Below, in pieces: positions 1 to 10,964 of a DNA stretch of 64,000 nucleotides (its first letter is position 1; each line of letters opens with the position of its first letter). Made by a program: the position numbers and the translations under genes. The notes below the pieces were generated by a model. It made no database searches. It was not told the DNA's origin and was given only the letters and a program-made list of their open reading frames with translations. The stretch comes from Thinopyrum elongatum (Eukaryota > Streptophyta > Magnoliopsida > Poales > Poaceae): contig JAAAXO010000338.1 in NCBI GenBank assembly GCA_011799875.1, positions 124,001 to 188,000 of the forward strand, in the 5' to 3' direction.

Positions 1-556
1 ATCTGAGCCTTTGCATAATCTTTTTAGGGTTTTTGCTTTGTTGAATTTGCGGTTGCATCGTCGTGTCAAGTTGCTGGTCTTAGCGTCTAGTTCTTTAGAG
101 TTTCGAGTTCTGTTCACAAGTTGTCACGCCGCCACCGCACCATCATCATCGCCCCTACCATATACCACCACAGCTTATCTGCTATTTCTCTGAGTCCATA
201 TACCACCACCGATCCGAGTCCATATACCACCACAAATCCGAGTCCACATATACTACCGTCATATACCATCACCAGTCCGAGTTCCACCATATTCATCTCT
301 GCCACCAGTCCTAGTCCGAGTCCAGTATTTATTCCTTTATTTTAGAGTTCCAGATCACGCGATACTGCGAGTCGTGAACAAGTCGGATTCCCCAATTTTC
401 GTGCTACCCGTAGAAGAAAAATAGTTCCAGTTTCAAAAAAAAAAAACTAAGTCTGGAAAATTCTGGCTAGGCAGTTTTTAGACCATTTGTAGACTTTTTC
501 GAAAAAAAATTGTTGCGGAGCAAAAAAAAAAGGGCAAAAAAAAAAAGAAAAAAAGA
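1..556 (+). mobile_element. Family A leader (untranslated 5' region) of a leader-only mini-element, cut by the window edge
   Basis: Non-coding leader of a family A (Cereba-like) retrotransposon. It matches 1612-2157 nearly base for base, offset by 1611 bp. It carries a 24-bp minisatellite (about 2 units, 192-245). After GCGGAGC near 515 it enters an A-rich purine tract that runs directly into the LTR at 557. In the gag-bearing copy the same point continues as leader and then gag. So gag and pol are absent here, and the A-rich tract occupies the position of the polypurine tract. The small reading frames in this stretch look incidental. Confidence 0.8.
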
Positions 557-1478
557 TGATGAGGACATCAATACCATTGTTACACCCACAGCCCCTGCTT
601 CTATACATACTGGACCAATTACTAGAGCTCGTGCACGCCAATTAAAATATCAGGTACTTTCGTTTCTTGGTAATGATTCTAAAGTTCATGAGAATATGAT
701 GCTGCCTAAATTGGATACATTTGTTTTGCTTACAAATGAAGGGCCTAGCTTGGACAAGAAAGAGGAACCTTGGAGCAAGTTCAAGCATGGAGATGATGGC
801 ATGCACAAGGGGAACAAGAACGGAGTTACAAGTGATGATTTCAGGACTTTGAAGCCACCATAATGAGTGCAGGAAGCCTTGGACGAAATATACAAGATGT
901 CACTTCATAAATTTCGTCCAGAGGCTATTATAGGTGCTGCGTCGCCTTATTATTGGGCCAGGCCCATGTAATTTCGAAATACTTGAGTATAGGCTGTTTT
1001 TAGAGTCCGTATGTGTGGGGAAACAAGAGATAGGGTTGGTTTCGGACCCCTCCTTCAAGGGCCACGAAATCCCCTCCTCTTCCTCCATATATACAGCCCT
1101 TAGGGCACCGTTTAGACTTTGGGTTTTGTTTAGATTAAAAGTTCGCCATAGCTGCAACTTCGCGTACTTCGTTTGTGTTCAACGACCAGACCAAGACGTC
1201 ACAGAACCCCACCTTGATCAATAAAGCTTTCATCTTATATTCGCAATATCCAGATTGCAAATCTTAGTTTCTTGCTTGTTCTTCGTTTGCTTGCAGGAGA
1301 TAGACCCTCGTGGTCAGGTTGATTGTGCTCCGGCGTGGTCAATAACCTCTCGGAGTTGATTTAGCGATTGCTAAGGCGCGACGTCCTCGCACGTTCGTAG
1401 TCGGATCGTCAAAGTCTACTCCACCAAAAACGATAGCTATCATCTCATCGAAAGATCGGGACACCCTCGCCTCTATCA
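557..1478 (+). repeat. LTR-A (Cereba-like), 922 bp, complete
   Basis: Complete family A LTR, from TGATGAGGACATC to CCTCTATCA. The first ~300 bp are U3 and also encode the end of the pol polyprotein (frame DEDINTIV to TLKPP, stop at 863). A TATA box (CATATATACAG) lies near 1086-1096, and a poly(A) signal, CAATAAAG, at about 1219. It is flanked on both sides by leader sequence, so it is a shared LTR in an interior-LTR-interior arrangement. Confidence 0.9.
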
Positions 1479-1480
1479 AG

Positions 1481-1490
1481 TGGTATCAGA
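1481..1490 (+). other. Primer binding site for initiator tRNA-Met
   Basis: TGGTATCAGA starts 2 bp after the LTR end. It matches the start of the usual plant PBS (complement of the 3' end of initiator tRNA-Met). Minus-strand DNA synthesis would start here. The following leader, TTCCCAGGTTGC, is the A-type version. Confidence 0.85.
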
Positions 1491-1802
1491 TTCCCAGGTT
1501 GCTCGGTGAGATTTACAGTTTTTCGTAGTTTAGATCGAGTCTGTTCTTCATACCTACAGTCCAGGAAAAAGCCAAAAAAAAATTTAGGGTTAGTTCATCA
1601 TATCCGAACCAATCTGAGCCTTTGCATAATCTTTTTAGGGTTTTTGCTTTGTTGAATTTGCGGTTGCATCGTCGTGTCAAGTTACTGGTCTTAGCGTCTA
1701 GTTCTTTAGAGTTTCGAGTTCTGTTCACAAGTTGTCACGCCGCCGCCGCACCATCATCATCGCCCCTACCATATACCACCATAGCTTATCTGCTATTTCT
1801 CT

Positions 1803-1874
1803 GAGTCCATATACCACCACCGATCCGAGTCCATATACCACCACCGATCCGAGTCCATATACCACCACCAATCC
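1803..1874 (+). repeat. 24-bp minisatellite in the A leader (3 units here)
   Basis: Unit GAGTCCATATACCACCACC plus GATCC or AATCC. Copy number varies between leaders: about 2 at 192-245 and in the two array interiors, 3 at 1803, and 3 at 47385-47456. Degenerate half-units continue downstream. Confidence 0.8.
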
Positions 1875-2575
1875 GAGCCCACATATACTACCGTCATATA
1901 CCATCACCAGTCCGAGTTCCACCAGATTCATCTCTGCCACCAGTCCTAGTCCGAGTCCAGTATTTATTCCTTTATTTTAGAGTTCCAGATCACGCGATAC
2001 TACGAGTCGTGAACAAGTCGGATTCCCCAATTTTCGTGCTACCCGCAGAAGAAAAATAGTTCCAGTTTTTTAAAAAAAAAACTAAGTCTGGAAAATTCTG
2101 GCTAGGCAGTTTTTAGACCATTTGTAGACTTTTTCGAAAAAAAATTGTTGCGGAGCAAAAAAAAAAAATTCAGAGTGTGCTCCTCCCTTGTTTACGTGCA
2201 GCGCCGTGATTTTTGTTAGTGTTCTAGGCTCGCGTCTCTAGCACGGTCTAGCCTAGGACCAGCACAGTACCGTCGTTGAGAGTTTATTCAACATTGCATC
2301 TCTGAATTGATTATTGCTGACCCTTTTTGCTACCATATCATAAGCCTTCCCAGCTCCACATACATCTACATCGTGTGTTTGACACCACCTGGCAATCGCT
2401 CTGTCCAAGCTCTGAGAGTTTTGACTACAAAGGTTGCCGATCACCATCTGCTGCTGGGTAAGAACTGGTAAGAATTTGAGATTTGCTTGACGGATTTGTG
2501 ACACCACACCACACCACCACCACTTTCTAGTAGTCTGTAGGATCATATTCTTGTGTGTTTCTATTGCTGCTAACC

Positions 2576-2854
2576 ATGGCAGGATCACAAGCCGACGAGA
2601 TTGACTGGGAGAACATGACGAACAAGGAGTTGCATGATAAATTTCAGCAAATGATGAGTGGCCAGGTGGGAGATGTGCTAAACAGATTTGAAGAGGCCAT
2701 GGAGAAGATAGATGGCATGGAGAAGTCGTTCGAGACAAAGCTGGATAACAAGTTTAATGAATTGCTCACGCGTCTTCCCCAACCACCACCGGCTGCACCT
2801 GTCGCACCTCTGCAACGACAACAACAACGCCCCCTTCCAAATCAGTTCGGACGA
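2576..2854 (+). pseudogene. Family A gag, N-terminal fragment
   Basis: Gag begins at ATG 2576 with MAGSQADEIDWENM, followed by a helical, probably coiled-coil stretch and a Pro-rich linker, PQPPPAAPVAP. The match to intact gag (18414 onward) ends after NQFGR at 2854. There the sequence flips into antisense gag and the frame stops at 2881. Only about 93 of some 450 gag residues remain. The CRM gag core and zinc knuckle are absent, so this is a dead fragment. Confidence 0.85.
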
Positions 2855-3794
2855 GAATCTCTCTATTTAATCCACCCATGAAACGTGCAAGCATAGCTTC
2901 ATTCTCCTCAACAATACCACATCTAATCATGCCAGTTTGTAATTCCTGATAATATTCTTCTACAGAATTTTTTCCTTGTCTTAAGCGCTGCAATTTTTGA
3001 AGTAATTCACGTTGATAATATGGTGGAACCCAACGAGTACGCATAGCAGTTTTCAAAGCAGCCCACGTAGCTGGAATAGGATATAATCTACAATGTTCAG
3101 ACCACCATACACATGCAAAACTAGTGAAAGCACAAACAGCAGCAGCAACACGTCGTTCCTCGGGATATTGTAAACATGTAAAACGTTGTTCAGTTTCTAA
3201 CTCCCAAGTAAGATATATATCAGGAACATATCTACCCTCGAATGGTGGAATATTCAATTTTAATTTAGGAAGATGGTCATGATCTCGTACCTGAAGTGGT
3301 GGTGCAGACCTACCATTGCGATTATTTGCATGTGGACGACCTGGTGCTGGTGGTTGCACGTAGTTATGATTTTGATCAACCTCATCCTCATAATCGCCCG
3401 CATAATCATCCTCCTCCTCGGCACCAGCAGCAGCAGGAGCAGAAGCCAAAGAAGCATCAACAGTAGGTACAGCAGCACCAGAAGTTTGGCCATCCTCAAG
3501 AGGAACACGCTTCGCTCGTCCGAACTGATTTGGAAGGGGGCGTTGTTGTTGTCATTGCAGAGGTGCGACAGGTGCAGCCGGTGGTGGTTGGGGAAGACGC
3601 GTGAGCAATTCATTAAACTTGTTATCCAGCTTTGTCTCGAACGACTTCTCCATGCCATCTATCTTCTCCATGGCCTCTTCAAATCTGTTTAGCACATCTC
3701 CCACCTGGCCACTCATCATTTGCTGAAATTTATCATGCAACTCCTTGTTCGTCATGTTCTCCCAGTCAATCTCGTCGGCTTGTGATCCTGCCAT
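2854..3794 (-). pseudogene. Family A gag fragment, inverted
   Basis: Reverse-strand gag. Its start codon is the complement of 3792-3794 (MAGSQADEIDW), and it continues through the core (PPFEGRYVPD, VCAFTSFACVWWSEHCR, LQKLQRLRQGKNSVEEYYQELQ) to GGLNREI at 2854. A CGA-to-TGA nonsense change near 3554 stops the frame just after APLQ. The reading frame then reopens and runs to the inversion point. Leader on the same strand continues at 3795-3977 and is cut by an LTR. Together with 2392-2854 it forms an inverted repeat of about 460 bp. Confidence 0.85.
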
Positions 3795-3977
3795 GGTTAG
3801 CAGCAATAGAAACACACAAGAATATGATCCTACAGACTACTAGAAAGTGGTGGTGGTGTGGTGTGGTGTCACAAATCCGTCAAGCAAATCTCAAATTCTT
3901 ACCAGTTCTTACCCAGCAGCAGGTGGTGATCGGCAACCTTTGTAGTCAAAACTCTCAGAGCTTGGACAGAGCGATTG
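3795..3977 (-). other. Family A leader fragment (reverse strand)
   Basis: Reverse complement of the gag-proximal leader (compare 2392-2575). It ends at GAGCGATTG, directly against the 3' end of a hybrid LTR. The PBS-proximal leader is missing, so this is an internal LTR junction and not a natural 5' end. Confidence 0.8.
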
Positions 3978-4889
3978 TGATAGAGGCGAGGGTGTCCCGA
4001 TCTTTCGATGAGATGGTAACTATCGATTTGGTGGAGCCGACTTTGACGATCCGACTACAAACGTGCACGACGTTGCGCCTTAGCAATCGCTAAACCAATC
4101 TCCTGAGGTTACTGACGATGCTGGAAGCACGATCAGCCTGACCACGAAGGTCTATTCCTGCACGCAATCGAAGAACAAGCAAGAATATGATAATGCAATC
4201 TGAATATTGCGAATATAGATGAAGTATTGATAATGGTGGGGATCCGAAAGCGGTCTTGGTCTGGTCGTTGGACACAAACGAAGTACACGAAGTTGCAATG
4301 GCTAACTTTTAACTAAACAAATCCCAAAGTCTAAACGGTGCCCTAAGGGCTGTATATATGGAGGAAGAGGAGGGGATTTCGTGGCCCTTGAAGGAGGGGT
4401 CCGAAACCAACCCTATCTCTTGTTTCCCCACACACACGGACTCTAAAAACAGCCTATACTCAAGTATTTCGAAATTACATGGGCCTGGCCCAATAATAAG
4501 GTGACGCAGCACCTATAATAGCCTCTGGACGAAATTTATGAAGTGACATCTTGTATATTTCGTCCAAGGCTTCCTGCACTCATTATGGTGGCTTCAAAGT
4601 CCTGAAATCATCACTTGTAACTCCGTTCTTGTTCCCCTTGTGCATGCCATCATCTCCATGCTTGAACTTGCTCCAAGGTTCCTCTTTCTTGTCCAAGCTA
4701 GGGCCTTCATTTGTAAGCAAAACAAATGTATCCAATTTAGGCAGCATCATATTCTCATGAACTTTAGAATCATTACCAAGAAACGAAAGTACCTGATAAT
4801 TTAATTGGCGTGCGCGAGCTCTAGTAATTGGTCCAGTATGTATAGAAGCAGGGGCTGTGGGTGTAACAATGGTATTGATGTCCTCATCA
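3978..4889 (-). repeat. LTR-C: hybrid LTR with A-type U3 and B-type R-U5, 912 bp
   Basis: On the reverse strand, U3 matches LTR-A, including the pol-tail frame and the TATA box CATATATAC. After TTTGGG (near 4325) the sequence becomes family B: ATTTGTTTAGTTAAAAG, TTAGCCATTGC, then the B U5. Its flanks are GATTG on the left (antisense A leader) and CATTA on the right (sense A RT), so there is no target duplication. Confidence 0.85.
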
Positions 4890-7548
4890 CATTAATAATA
4901 TTACTATTCGTTATCGTCATCCTATTCCTAGGCTAGATGATATGCTTGATGAATTGAGTGGCTCTATAATATTCTCCAAAGTTGATTTGCGTAGTGGATA
5001 CCATCAAATTCGTATGAAATTGGGGGATGAATGGAAAACAGCATTTAAAACAAAGTTTGGATTATATGAGTGGTTAGTCATGCCTTTTGGGTTAACTAAT
5101 GCACCTAGTACTTTCATGAGATTAATGAACGAAGTTTTACGTGCTTTCATTGGACGATTTGTGGTAGTCTATTTTGATGATATACTGATTTATAGCAGAT
5201 CTTTGGAGGAACATTTGGAACATTTACGTGCTGTTTTTATTGCTTTACGTGATGCACGTTTGTTTGGTAACCTTGGGAAGTGCACCTTTTGCACCGACCG
5301 AGTATCTTTTCTTGGCTATGTTGTTACTCCACAGGGAATTGAAGTTGATAAAGCCAAGATTGAAGCTATTGAGAGTTGGCCACAGCCCAAAACGGTCACT
5401 CAAGTGAGGAGTTTTCTTGGACTCGCTGGTTTCTATAGGCGTTTTGTGAGAGATTTCAGCACCATTGCTGCACCTCTCAATGAGCTTACAAAGAAGGATG
5501 TGCCTTTTGTTTGGGGTACCTCCCAGGAAGAAGCCTTCACGGTATTGAAAGATAAGTTGACACATGCTCCTTTACTCCAACTTCCTGATTTTAATAAGAC
5601 TTTTGAGCTTGAATGTGATGCTAGTGGAATTGGATTAGGAGGTGTTTTATTACAAGATGGCAAACCTGTTGCATACTTTTCTGAAAAATTGAGTGGGCCT
5701 AGTCTGAACTATTCTACTTATGATAAAGAATTATATGCTCTTGTTCGGACCTTAGAAACATGGCAACATTATTTATGGCCCAAAGAATTTGTTATACATT
5801 CTGATCATGAATCTTTGAAACACATTAAAAGTCAAGCAAAACTGAACCGTAGACATGCTAAATGGGTTGAATTTATTGAGACTTTCCCTTATGTCATTAA
5901 ACACAAGAAGGGTAAAGAAAATGTTATTGCTGATGCATTGTCTAGTCGTTATACTATGCTTTCACAACTTGACTTTAAAATATTTGGTTTGGAGACCATC
6001 AAAGATCAATATGTGCATGATGCTGAATTTAAAGATGTATTGCAGAATTGTAAGGAAGGGAGAACATGGAACAAGTTCGTCGTTAACGATGGATTTGTGT
6101 TTCGTGCTAACAAGCTATGCATTCCAGCTAGCTCCGTTCGTCTTTTGTTGTTGCAGGAGGCGCATGGAGGAGGATTAATGGGACACTTTGGCGTGAAGAA
6201 GACGGAGGATATACTTGCTACACATTTCTTTTGGCCAAAGATGAGACGGGATGTTGAGCGTTTTGTTGCTCGCTGCACTACATGTCAAAAAGCTAAGTCA
6301 CGACTCAATCCTCATGGTTTATATATGCCTTTGCCTGTACCCAGTGTTCCTTGGGAGGATATATCTATGGACTTTGTTTTAGGTTTACCTCGAACAAAGA
6401 AGGGGAGGGATAGCATATTTGTTGTCGTGGATAGGTTCTCGAAAATGGCACACTTTATACCATGTCATAAAAGCGATGATGCTGTTAATGTTGCTGATTT
6501 GTTCTTTCGTGAAATTATACGCTTGCATGGTGTGCCAAATACTATTGTTTCAGATCGTGATACTAAATTTCTTAGCCACTTTTGGAGATGTTTATGGGCT
6601 AAGTTGGGGACTAAACTGCTTTTTAGTACTACATGTCACCCCCAAACTGATGGACAAACTGAAGTAGTCAATAGAACATTGTCTACTATGCTTAGGGCTG
6701 TTTTGAAGAATAACAAGAAAATGTGGGAAGAATGCTTGCCTCATATTGAATTTGCTTATAATCGTTCATTGCATTCTACTACTAAGATGTGTCCTTTTGA
6801 AATTGTGTATGGTTTCCTTCCTCGTGCACCAATAGATTTGTTGCCTCTTCCATCTTCGGAGAAGGTTAATTTTGATGCTAGACAACGTGCTGAATTGATC
6901 TTAAAAATGCATGAGTTAACTAAGGAGAACATTGAGCGTATGAATGCTAAATATAAACTTGCTGGAGATAAGGGTAGAAAACATGTTGTGTTTGCACCTA
7001 GAGATCTTGTTTGGTTACATTTGCGTAAGGATAGATTTCCTGATTTGCGCAAATCAAAGCTAATGCCACGTGCTGATGGTCCTTTTAAGGTGTTAGAGAA
7101 AATAAATGATAATGCATATAAACTTGAGCTGCCTGCAGATTTTGGGGTTAGTCCCACTTTTAACATTGCAGATCTGAAGCCTTATTTGGGTGAGGAAGAT
7201 GAGCTTCCGTCGAGGACGACTTCATTTCAAGAAGGGGAGGATGATGAGGACATCAATACCATTGTTACACCCACAGCCCCTGCTTCTATACATACTGGAC
7301 CAATTACTAGAGCTCGCGCACGCCAATTAAATTATCACGTACTTTCGTTTCTTGGTAATGATTCTAAAGTTCATGAGAATATGATGCTGCCTAAATTGGA
7401 TACATTTGTTTTGCTTACAAATGAAGGGCCTAGCTTGGACAAGAAAGAGGAACCTTGGAGCAAGTTCAAGCATGGAGATGATGGCATGCGCAAGGGGAAC
7501 AAGAACGGAGTTACAAGTGATGATTTCAGGACTTTGAAGCCACCATAA
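4890..7548 (+). pseudogene. Family A pol: RT, RNase H, integrase and LTR-coded tail; 5'-truncated
   Basis: One uninterrupted frame from RT to the polyprotein end. It begins [10 protein letters not shown] directly after LTR-C, so gag, protease and the start of RT are lost. Landmarks: [10 protein letters not shown] and the catalytic YFDDIL of RT; RNase H with CDASGIG, KELYAL and HSDHES; the integrase HHCC finger ending CTTCQKAKS; the DDE core (MDF, IVSDRD, then E about 35 residues later in QTEVVNR); and a GPF-type C-terminal module, DGPFKVLEK. There is no chromodomain, as known for CRM elements. The last ~100 codons lie inside the 3' LTR. The enzymes would copy element RNA to DNA and insert it. 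Apart from the missing 5' half it looks recently intact. Confidence 0.92.
7229..7241 (+). other. Polypurine tract, family A
   Basis: AAGAAGGGGAGGA directly abuts the LTR start. It is the expected primer site for plus-strand DNA, and it is also translated as part of the pol tail (QEGEDDED). The same 13 bp precede the LTRs at 9501 and 11684 and, on the reverse strand, that at 22177. Confidence 0.85.
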
Positions 7549-8165
7549 GGAGTGCAGGAAGCCTTGGATGAAATATACAAGATGCCACTTCATAAATTTC
7601 GTCCAGAGGCTATTATAGGTGCTGCGTCACCTTATTATTGGGCCAGGCCCATGTAATTTCGAAATACTTGAGTATAGGCTATTTTTAGAGTCCGTATGTG
7701 TGGGGAAACAAGCGATAGGGTTGGTTTCGGACCCCTCCTTCAAGGGCCACGAAATCCCCCCCCCTCTTCCTCCATATATACAGCCCTTAGGGCACCGTTT
7801 AGACTTTGGGTTTTGTTTAGATTAAAAGTTTGCCATAGCTGCAACTTCGCGTACTTCGTTTGTGTTCAACGACCAGACCAAGACGTCACAGAACCCCACC
7901 TCGATCAATAAAGCTTTCATCTTATATTCGCAATATCCAGATTGCAAATCTTAGTTTCTTGCTTGTTCTTCGTTTGCTTGCAGGAGATAGACCCTCGGGG
8001 TCAGGTTGATTGTGCTCCGGCGTGGTCAATAACCTCTCGGAGTTGGTTTAGCGATTGCTAAGGCGCGACGTCCTCGCACGTTCGTAGTCGGATCGTCAAA
8101 GTCTACTCCACCAAAAACGATAGATATCATCTCATCGAAAGATCGGGACACCCTCGCCTCTATCA
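7242..8165 (+). repeat. LTR-A, 3' LTR of the preceding pol segment, 924 bp
   Basis: Complete TGATGAGG to CCTCTATCA unit directly after the polypurine tract, so it is a true 3' LTR. It has a C8 run near 7757. The outer flank is AGAAGGGTAAAG, family A RNase H sequence in the same orientation, which implies insertion into another A copy. The matching 5' LTR and target duplication are not present. Confidence 0.9.
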
Positions 8166-9807
8166 AGAAGGGTAAAGAAAATGTTATTGCTGATGCATTG
8201 TCTCGTCGTTATACTATGCTTTCACAACTTGACTTTAAATATTTGGTTTGGAGACCATCAAAGATCAATATGTGCATGATGCTGAATTTAAAGATGTATT
8301 GCAGAATTGTAAGGAAGGGAGAACATGGAACAAGTTCGTCGTTAACGATGGATTTGTGTTTCGTGCTAACAAGCTATGCATTCCAGCTAGCTCCGTTCGT
8401 CTTTTGTTGTTGCAGGAGGCGCATGGAGGAGGATTAATGGGACACTTTGGCGTGAAGAAGACGGAGGATATACTTGCTACACATTTCTTTTGGCCAAAGA
8501 TGAGACGGGATGTTGAGCGTTTTGTTGCTCGCTGCACTACATGTCAAAAAGCTAAGTCACGACTCAATCCTCATGGTTTATATATGCCTTTGCCTGTACC
8601 TAGTGTTCCTTGGGAGGATATATCTATGGACTTTGTTTTAGGTTTACCTCGAACAAAGAAGGGGAGGGATAGCATATTTGTTGTAGTGGATAGGTTTTCG
8701 AAAATGGCACACTTTATACCATGTCATAAAAGCGATGATGCTGTTAATGTTGCTGATTTGTTCTTTCGTGAAATTATACGCTTGCATGGTGTGCCAAATA
8801 CTATTGTTTCAGATCGTGATACTAAATTTCTTAGCCACTTTTGGAGATGTTTATGGGCTAAGTTGGGGACTAAACTGCTTTTTAGTACTACATGTCACCC
8901 CCAAACTGATGGACAAACTGAAGTAGTCAATAGAACATTGTCTACTATGCTTAGGGCTGTTTTGAAGAATAACAAGAAAATGTGGGAAGAATGCTTGCCT
9001 CATATTGAATTTGCTTATAATCGTTCATTGCATTCTACTACTAAGATGTGTCCTTTTGAAATTGTGTATGGTTTCCTTCCTCGTGCACCAATTGATTTGT
9101 TGCCTCTTCCATCTTCGGAGAAGGTTAATTTTGATGCTAAACAACGTGCTGAATTGATCTTAAAAATGCATGAGTTAACTAAGGAGAACATTGAGCGTAT
9201 GAATGCTAAATATAAACTTGCTGGAGATAAGGGTAGAAAACATGTTGTGTTTGCACCTGGAGATCTTGATTGGTTACATTTGCGTAAGGATAGATTTCCT
9301 GATTTGTGCAAATCAAAGCTAATGCCACGTGCTGATGGTCCTTTTAAGGTGTTAGAGAAAATAAATGATAATGCATATAAACTTGAGCTGCCTGCAGATT
9401 TTGGGGTTAGTCCCACTTTTAACATTGCAGATCTGAAGCCTTATTTGGGTGAGGAAGATGAGCTTCCGTCGAGGACGACTTCATTTCAAGAAGGGGAGGA
9501 TGATGAGGACATCAATACCATTGTTACACCCACAGCCCCTGCTTCTATACATACTGGACCAATTACTAGAGCTCGCGCACGTCAATTAAAATATCAGGTA
9601 CTTTCGTTTCTTGGTAATGATTCTAAAGTTCATGAGAATATGATGCTGCCTAAATTGGATACATTTGTTTTGCTTACAAATGAAGGGCCTAGCTTGGACA
9701 AGAAAGAGGAACCTTGGAGCAAGTTCAAGCATGGAGATGATGGCATGCACAAGGGGAACAAGAACGGAGTTACAAGTGATGATTTCAGGACTTTGAAGCC
9801 ACCATAA
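8166..9807 (+). pseudogene. Family A pol fragment: end of RNase H, integrase, tail
   Basis: Starts mid RNase H ([15 protein letters not shown]) right after the previous LTR end. A single A is missing near 8238 (ACTTTAAATATTTGG where other copies have one more A), which shifts the frame. From 8248 a clean 519-codon frame covers the integrase zinc finger, DDE core, GPF module and LTR-coded tail to 9807. Integrase catalytic residues are intact. It is truncated and frameshifted, so not functional as a polyprotein. Confidence 0.9.
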
Positions 9808-10426
9808 TGAGTGCAGGAAGCCTTGGACGAAATATACAAGATGTCACTTCATAAATTTCGTCCAGAGGCTATTATAGGTGCTGCGTCACCTTATTATTGG
9901 GCTAGGACCATGTAATTTCGAAATACTTGAGTATAGGCTGTTTTTAGAGTCCGTATGTGTGGGGAAACAAGAGATAGGGTTGGTTTCGGACCCCTCCTTC
10001 AAGGGCCACGAAATCCCCCCCCCCCTCTTCCTCCATATATACAGCCCTTAGGGCACCGTTTAGACTTTGGGTTTTGTTTAGATTAAAAGTTCGCCATAGC
10101 TGCAACTTCGCGTACTTCGTTTGTGTTCAACGACCAGACCAAGACGTCACAGAACCCCACCTTGATCAATAAAGCTTTCATCTTATATTCGCAATATCCA
10201 GATTGCAAATCTTAGTTTCTTGCTTGTTCTTCGTTTGCTTGCAGGAGATAGACCCTCGTGGTCAGGTTGATTGTGCTCCGGCGTGGTCAATAACCTCTCG
10301 GAGGTGGTTTAGCGATTGCTAAGGCGCGACGTCCTCGCACGTTCGTAGTCGGATCGTCAAAGTCTACTCCACCAAAAACGATAGCTATCATCTCATCGAA
10401 AGATCGGGACACCCTCGCCTCTATCA
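9501..10426 (+). repeat. LTR-A, 3' LTR, 926 bp
   Basis: Follows the polypurine tract (9488-9500) and runs to CTATCA at 10426. It contains a long C run near 10015-10024. The outer flank AAAGG is the interior of a type D LTR U3, so this A element inserted into LTR-D. The left half of that target LTR is not in the window. Confidence 0.9.
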
Positions 10427-10921
10427 AAAGGTGTTGCATCACCTCCACTTGGGCCCATGAGCCTTGTACGACCTAGGGTTAGTTTTAGGCTGCCTTGGGA
10501 CGTCCTGCCACCTCCTTGGCCACCACCCCTTGCTCCTATATAAGTAGATCCATCTAGTAGCTTTTTCCTTGGGATTTGTTTAGTTAAAAGTTAGCCATTG
10601 CAACTTCGTGTACTTCGTTTGTGTCCAACGACCAGACCAAGACCGCTTTCGGAACCCCACCTTTATCAATACTTCATCTATATTCGCAATATCCAGATTG
10701 CAAATCTTAGTTTCTTGCTTGTTCTTCGTTTGCTTGCAGGAGATAGACCCTCGTGGTCAGGTTGATTGTGCTCCGGCGTGGTCAATAACCTCTCGGAGTT
10801 GGTTTAGCGATTGCTAAGGCGCGACGTCCTCGCACGTTCGTAGTCGGATCGTCAAAGTCTACTCCACCAAAAACGATAGCTATCATCTCATCGAAAGATC
10901 GGGACACCCTCGCCTCTATCA
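10427..10921 (+). repeat. LTR-D, 5' LTR, left part missing
   Basis: Begins inside U3 at AAAGGTGTTGC where the A LTR inserted. Its TATA box region CTCCTATATAAG and R are family B. After CGCAATAT (near 10692) the sequence matches family A (CCAGATTGCAAATCTTAG and A-type U5). This is the reciprocal of LTR-C. Confidence 0.85.
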
Positions 10922-10964
10922 AGTGGTATCAGAGCAAAAAGACCATAATCAGGTTAATGTTTCC

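Larger units (their letters stand above)
1479..2575 (+). other. Family A leader, full-length
   Basis: About 1.1 kb of untranslated leader between the PBS and gag. It contains a 24-bp minisatellite (3 units at 1803-1874), homopolymer A tracts at about 2070 and 2157, and a GC-richer stretch shared with family B (TTCTAGGCTCGCG near 2221). Several GTAAG motifs near 2457-2471 could be splice donors, but no spliced product can be shown from the sequence. No coding potential is apparent. Confidence 0.75.

Noticed and set aside
3273..3692. 139-codon forward frame over reversed gag, and similar frames at 18516-18935
   Set aside because: Antisense or shifted readings of gag; no start context and no independent motif.
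4090..4275. Repeated 61-codon frame in the B-type R-U5 (also at 26234, 30061, 33104, 35431, 54504, 61357)
   Set aside because: Recurs only because the LTR recurs; it spans the promoter-proximal R-U5 and has no recognisable domain.
7371..7580. 69-codon antisense frame in LTR-A U3, present in most copies
   Set aside because: Overlaps the pol tail in antisense; its conservation is explained by the sense coding strand.
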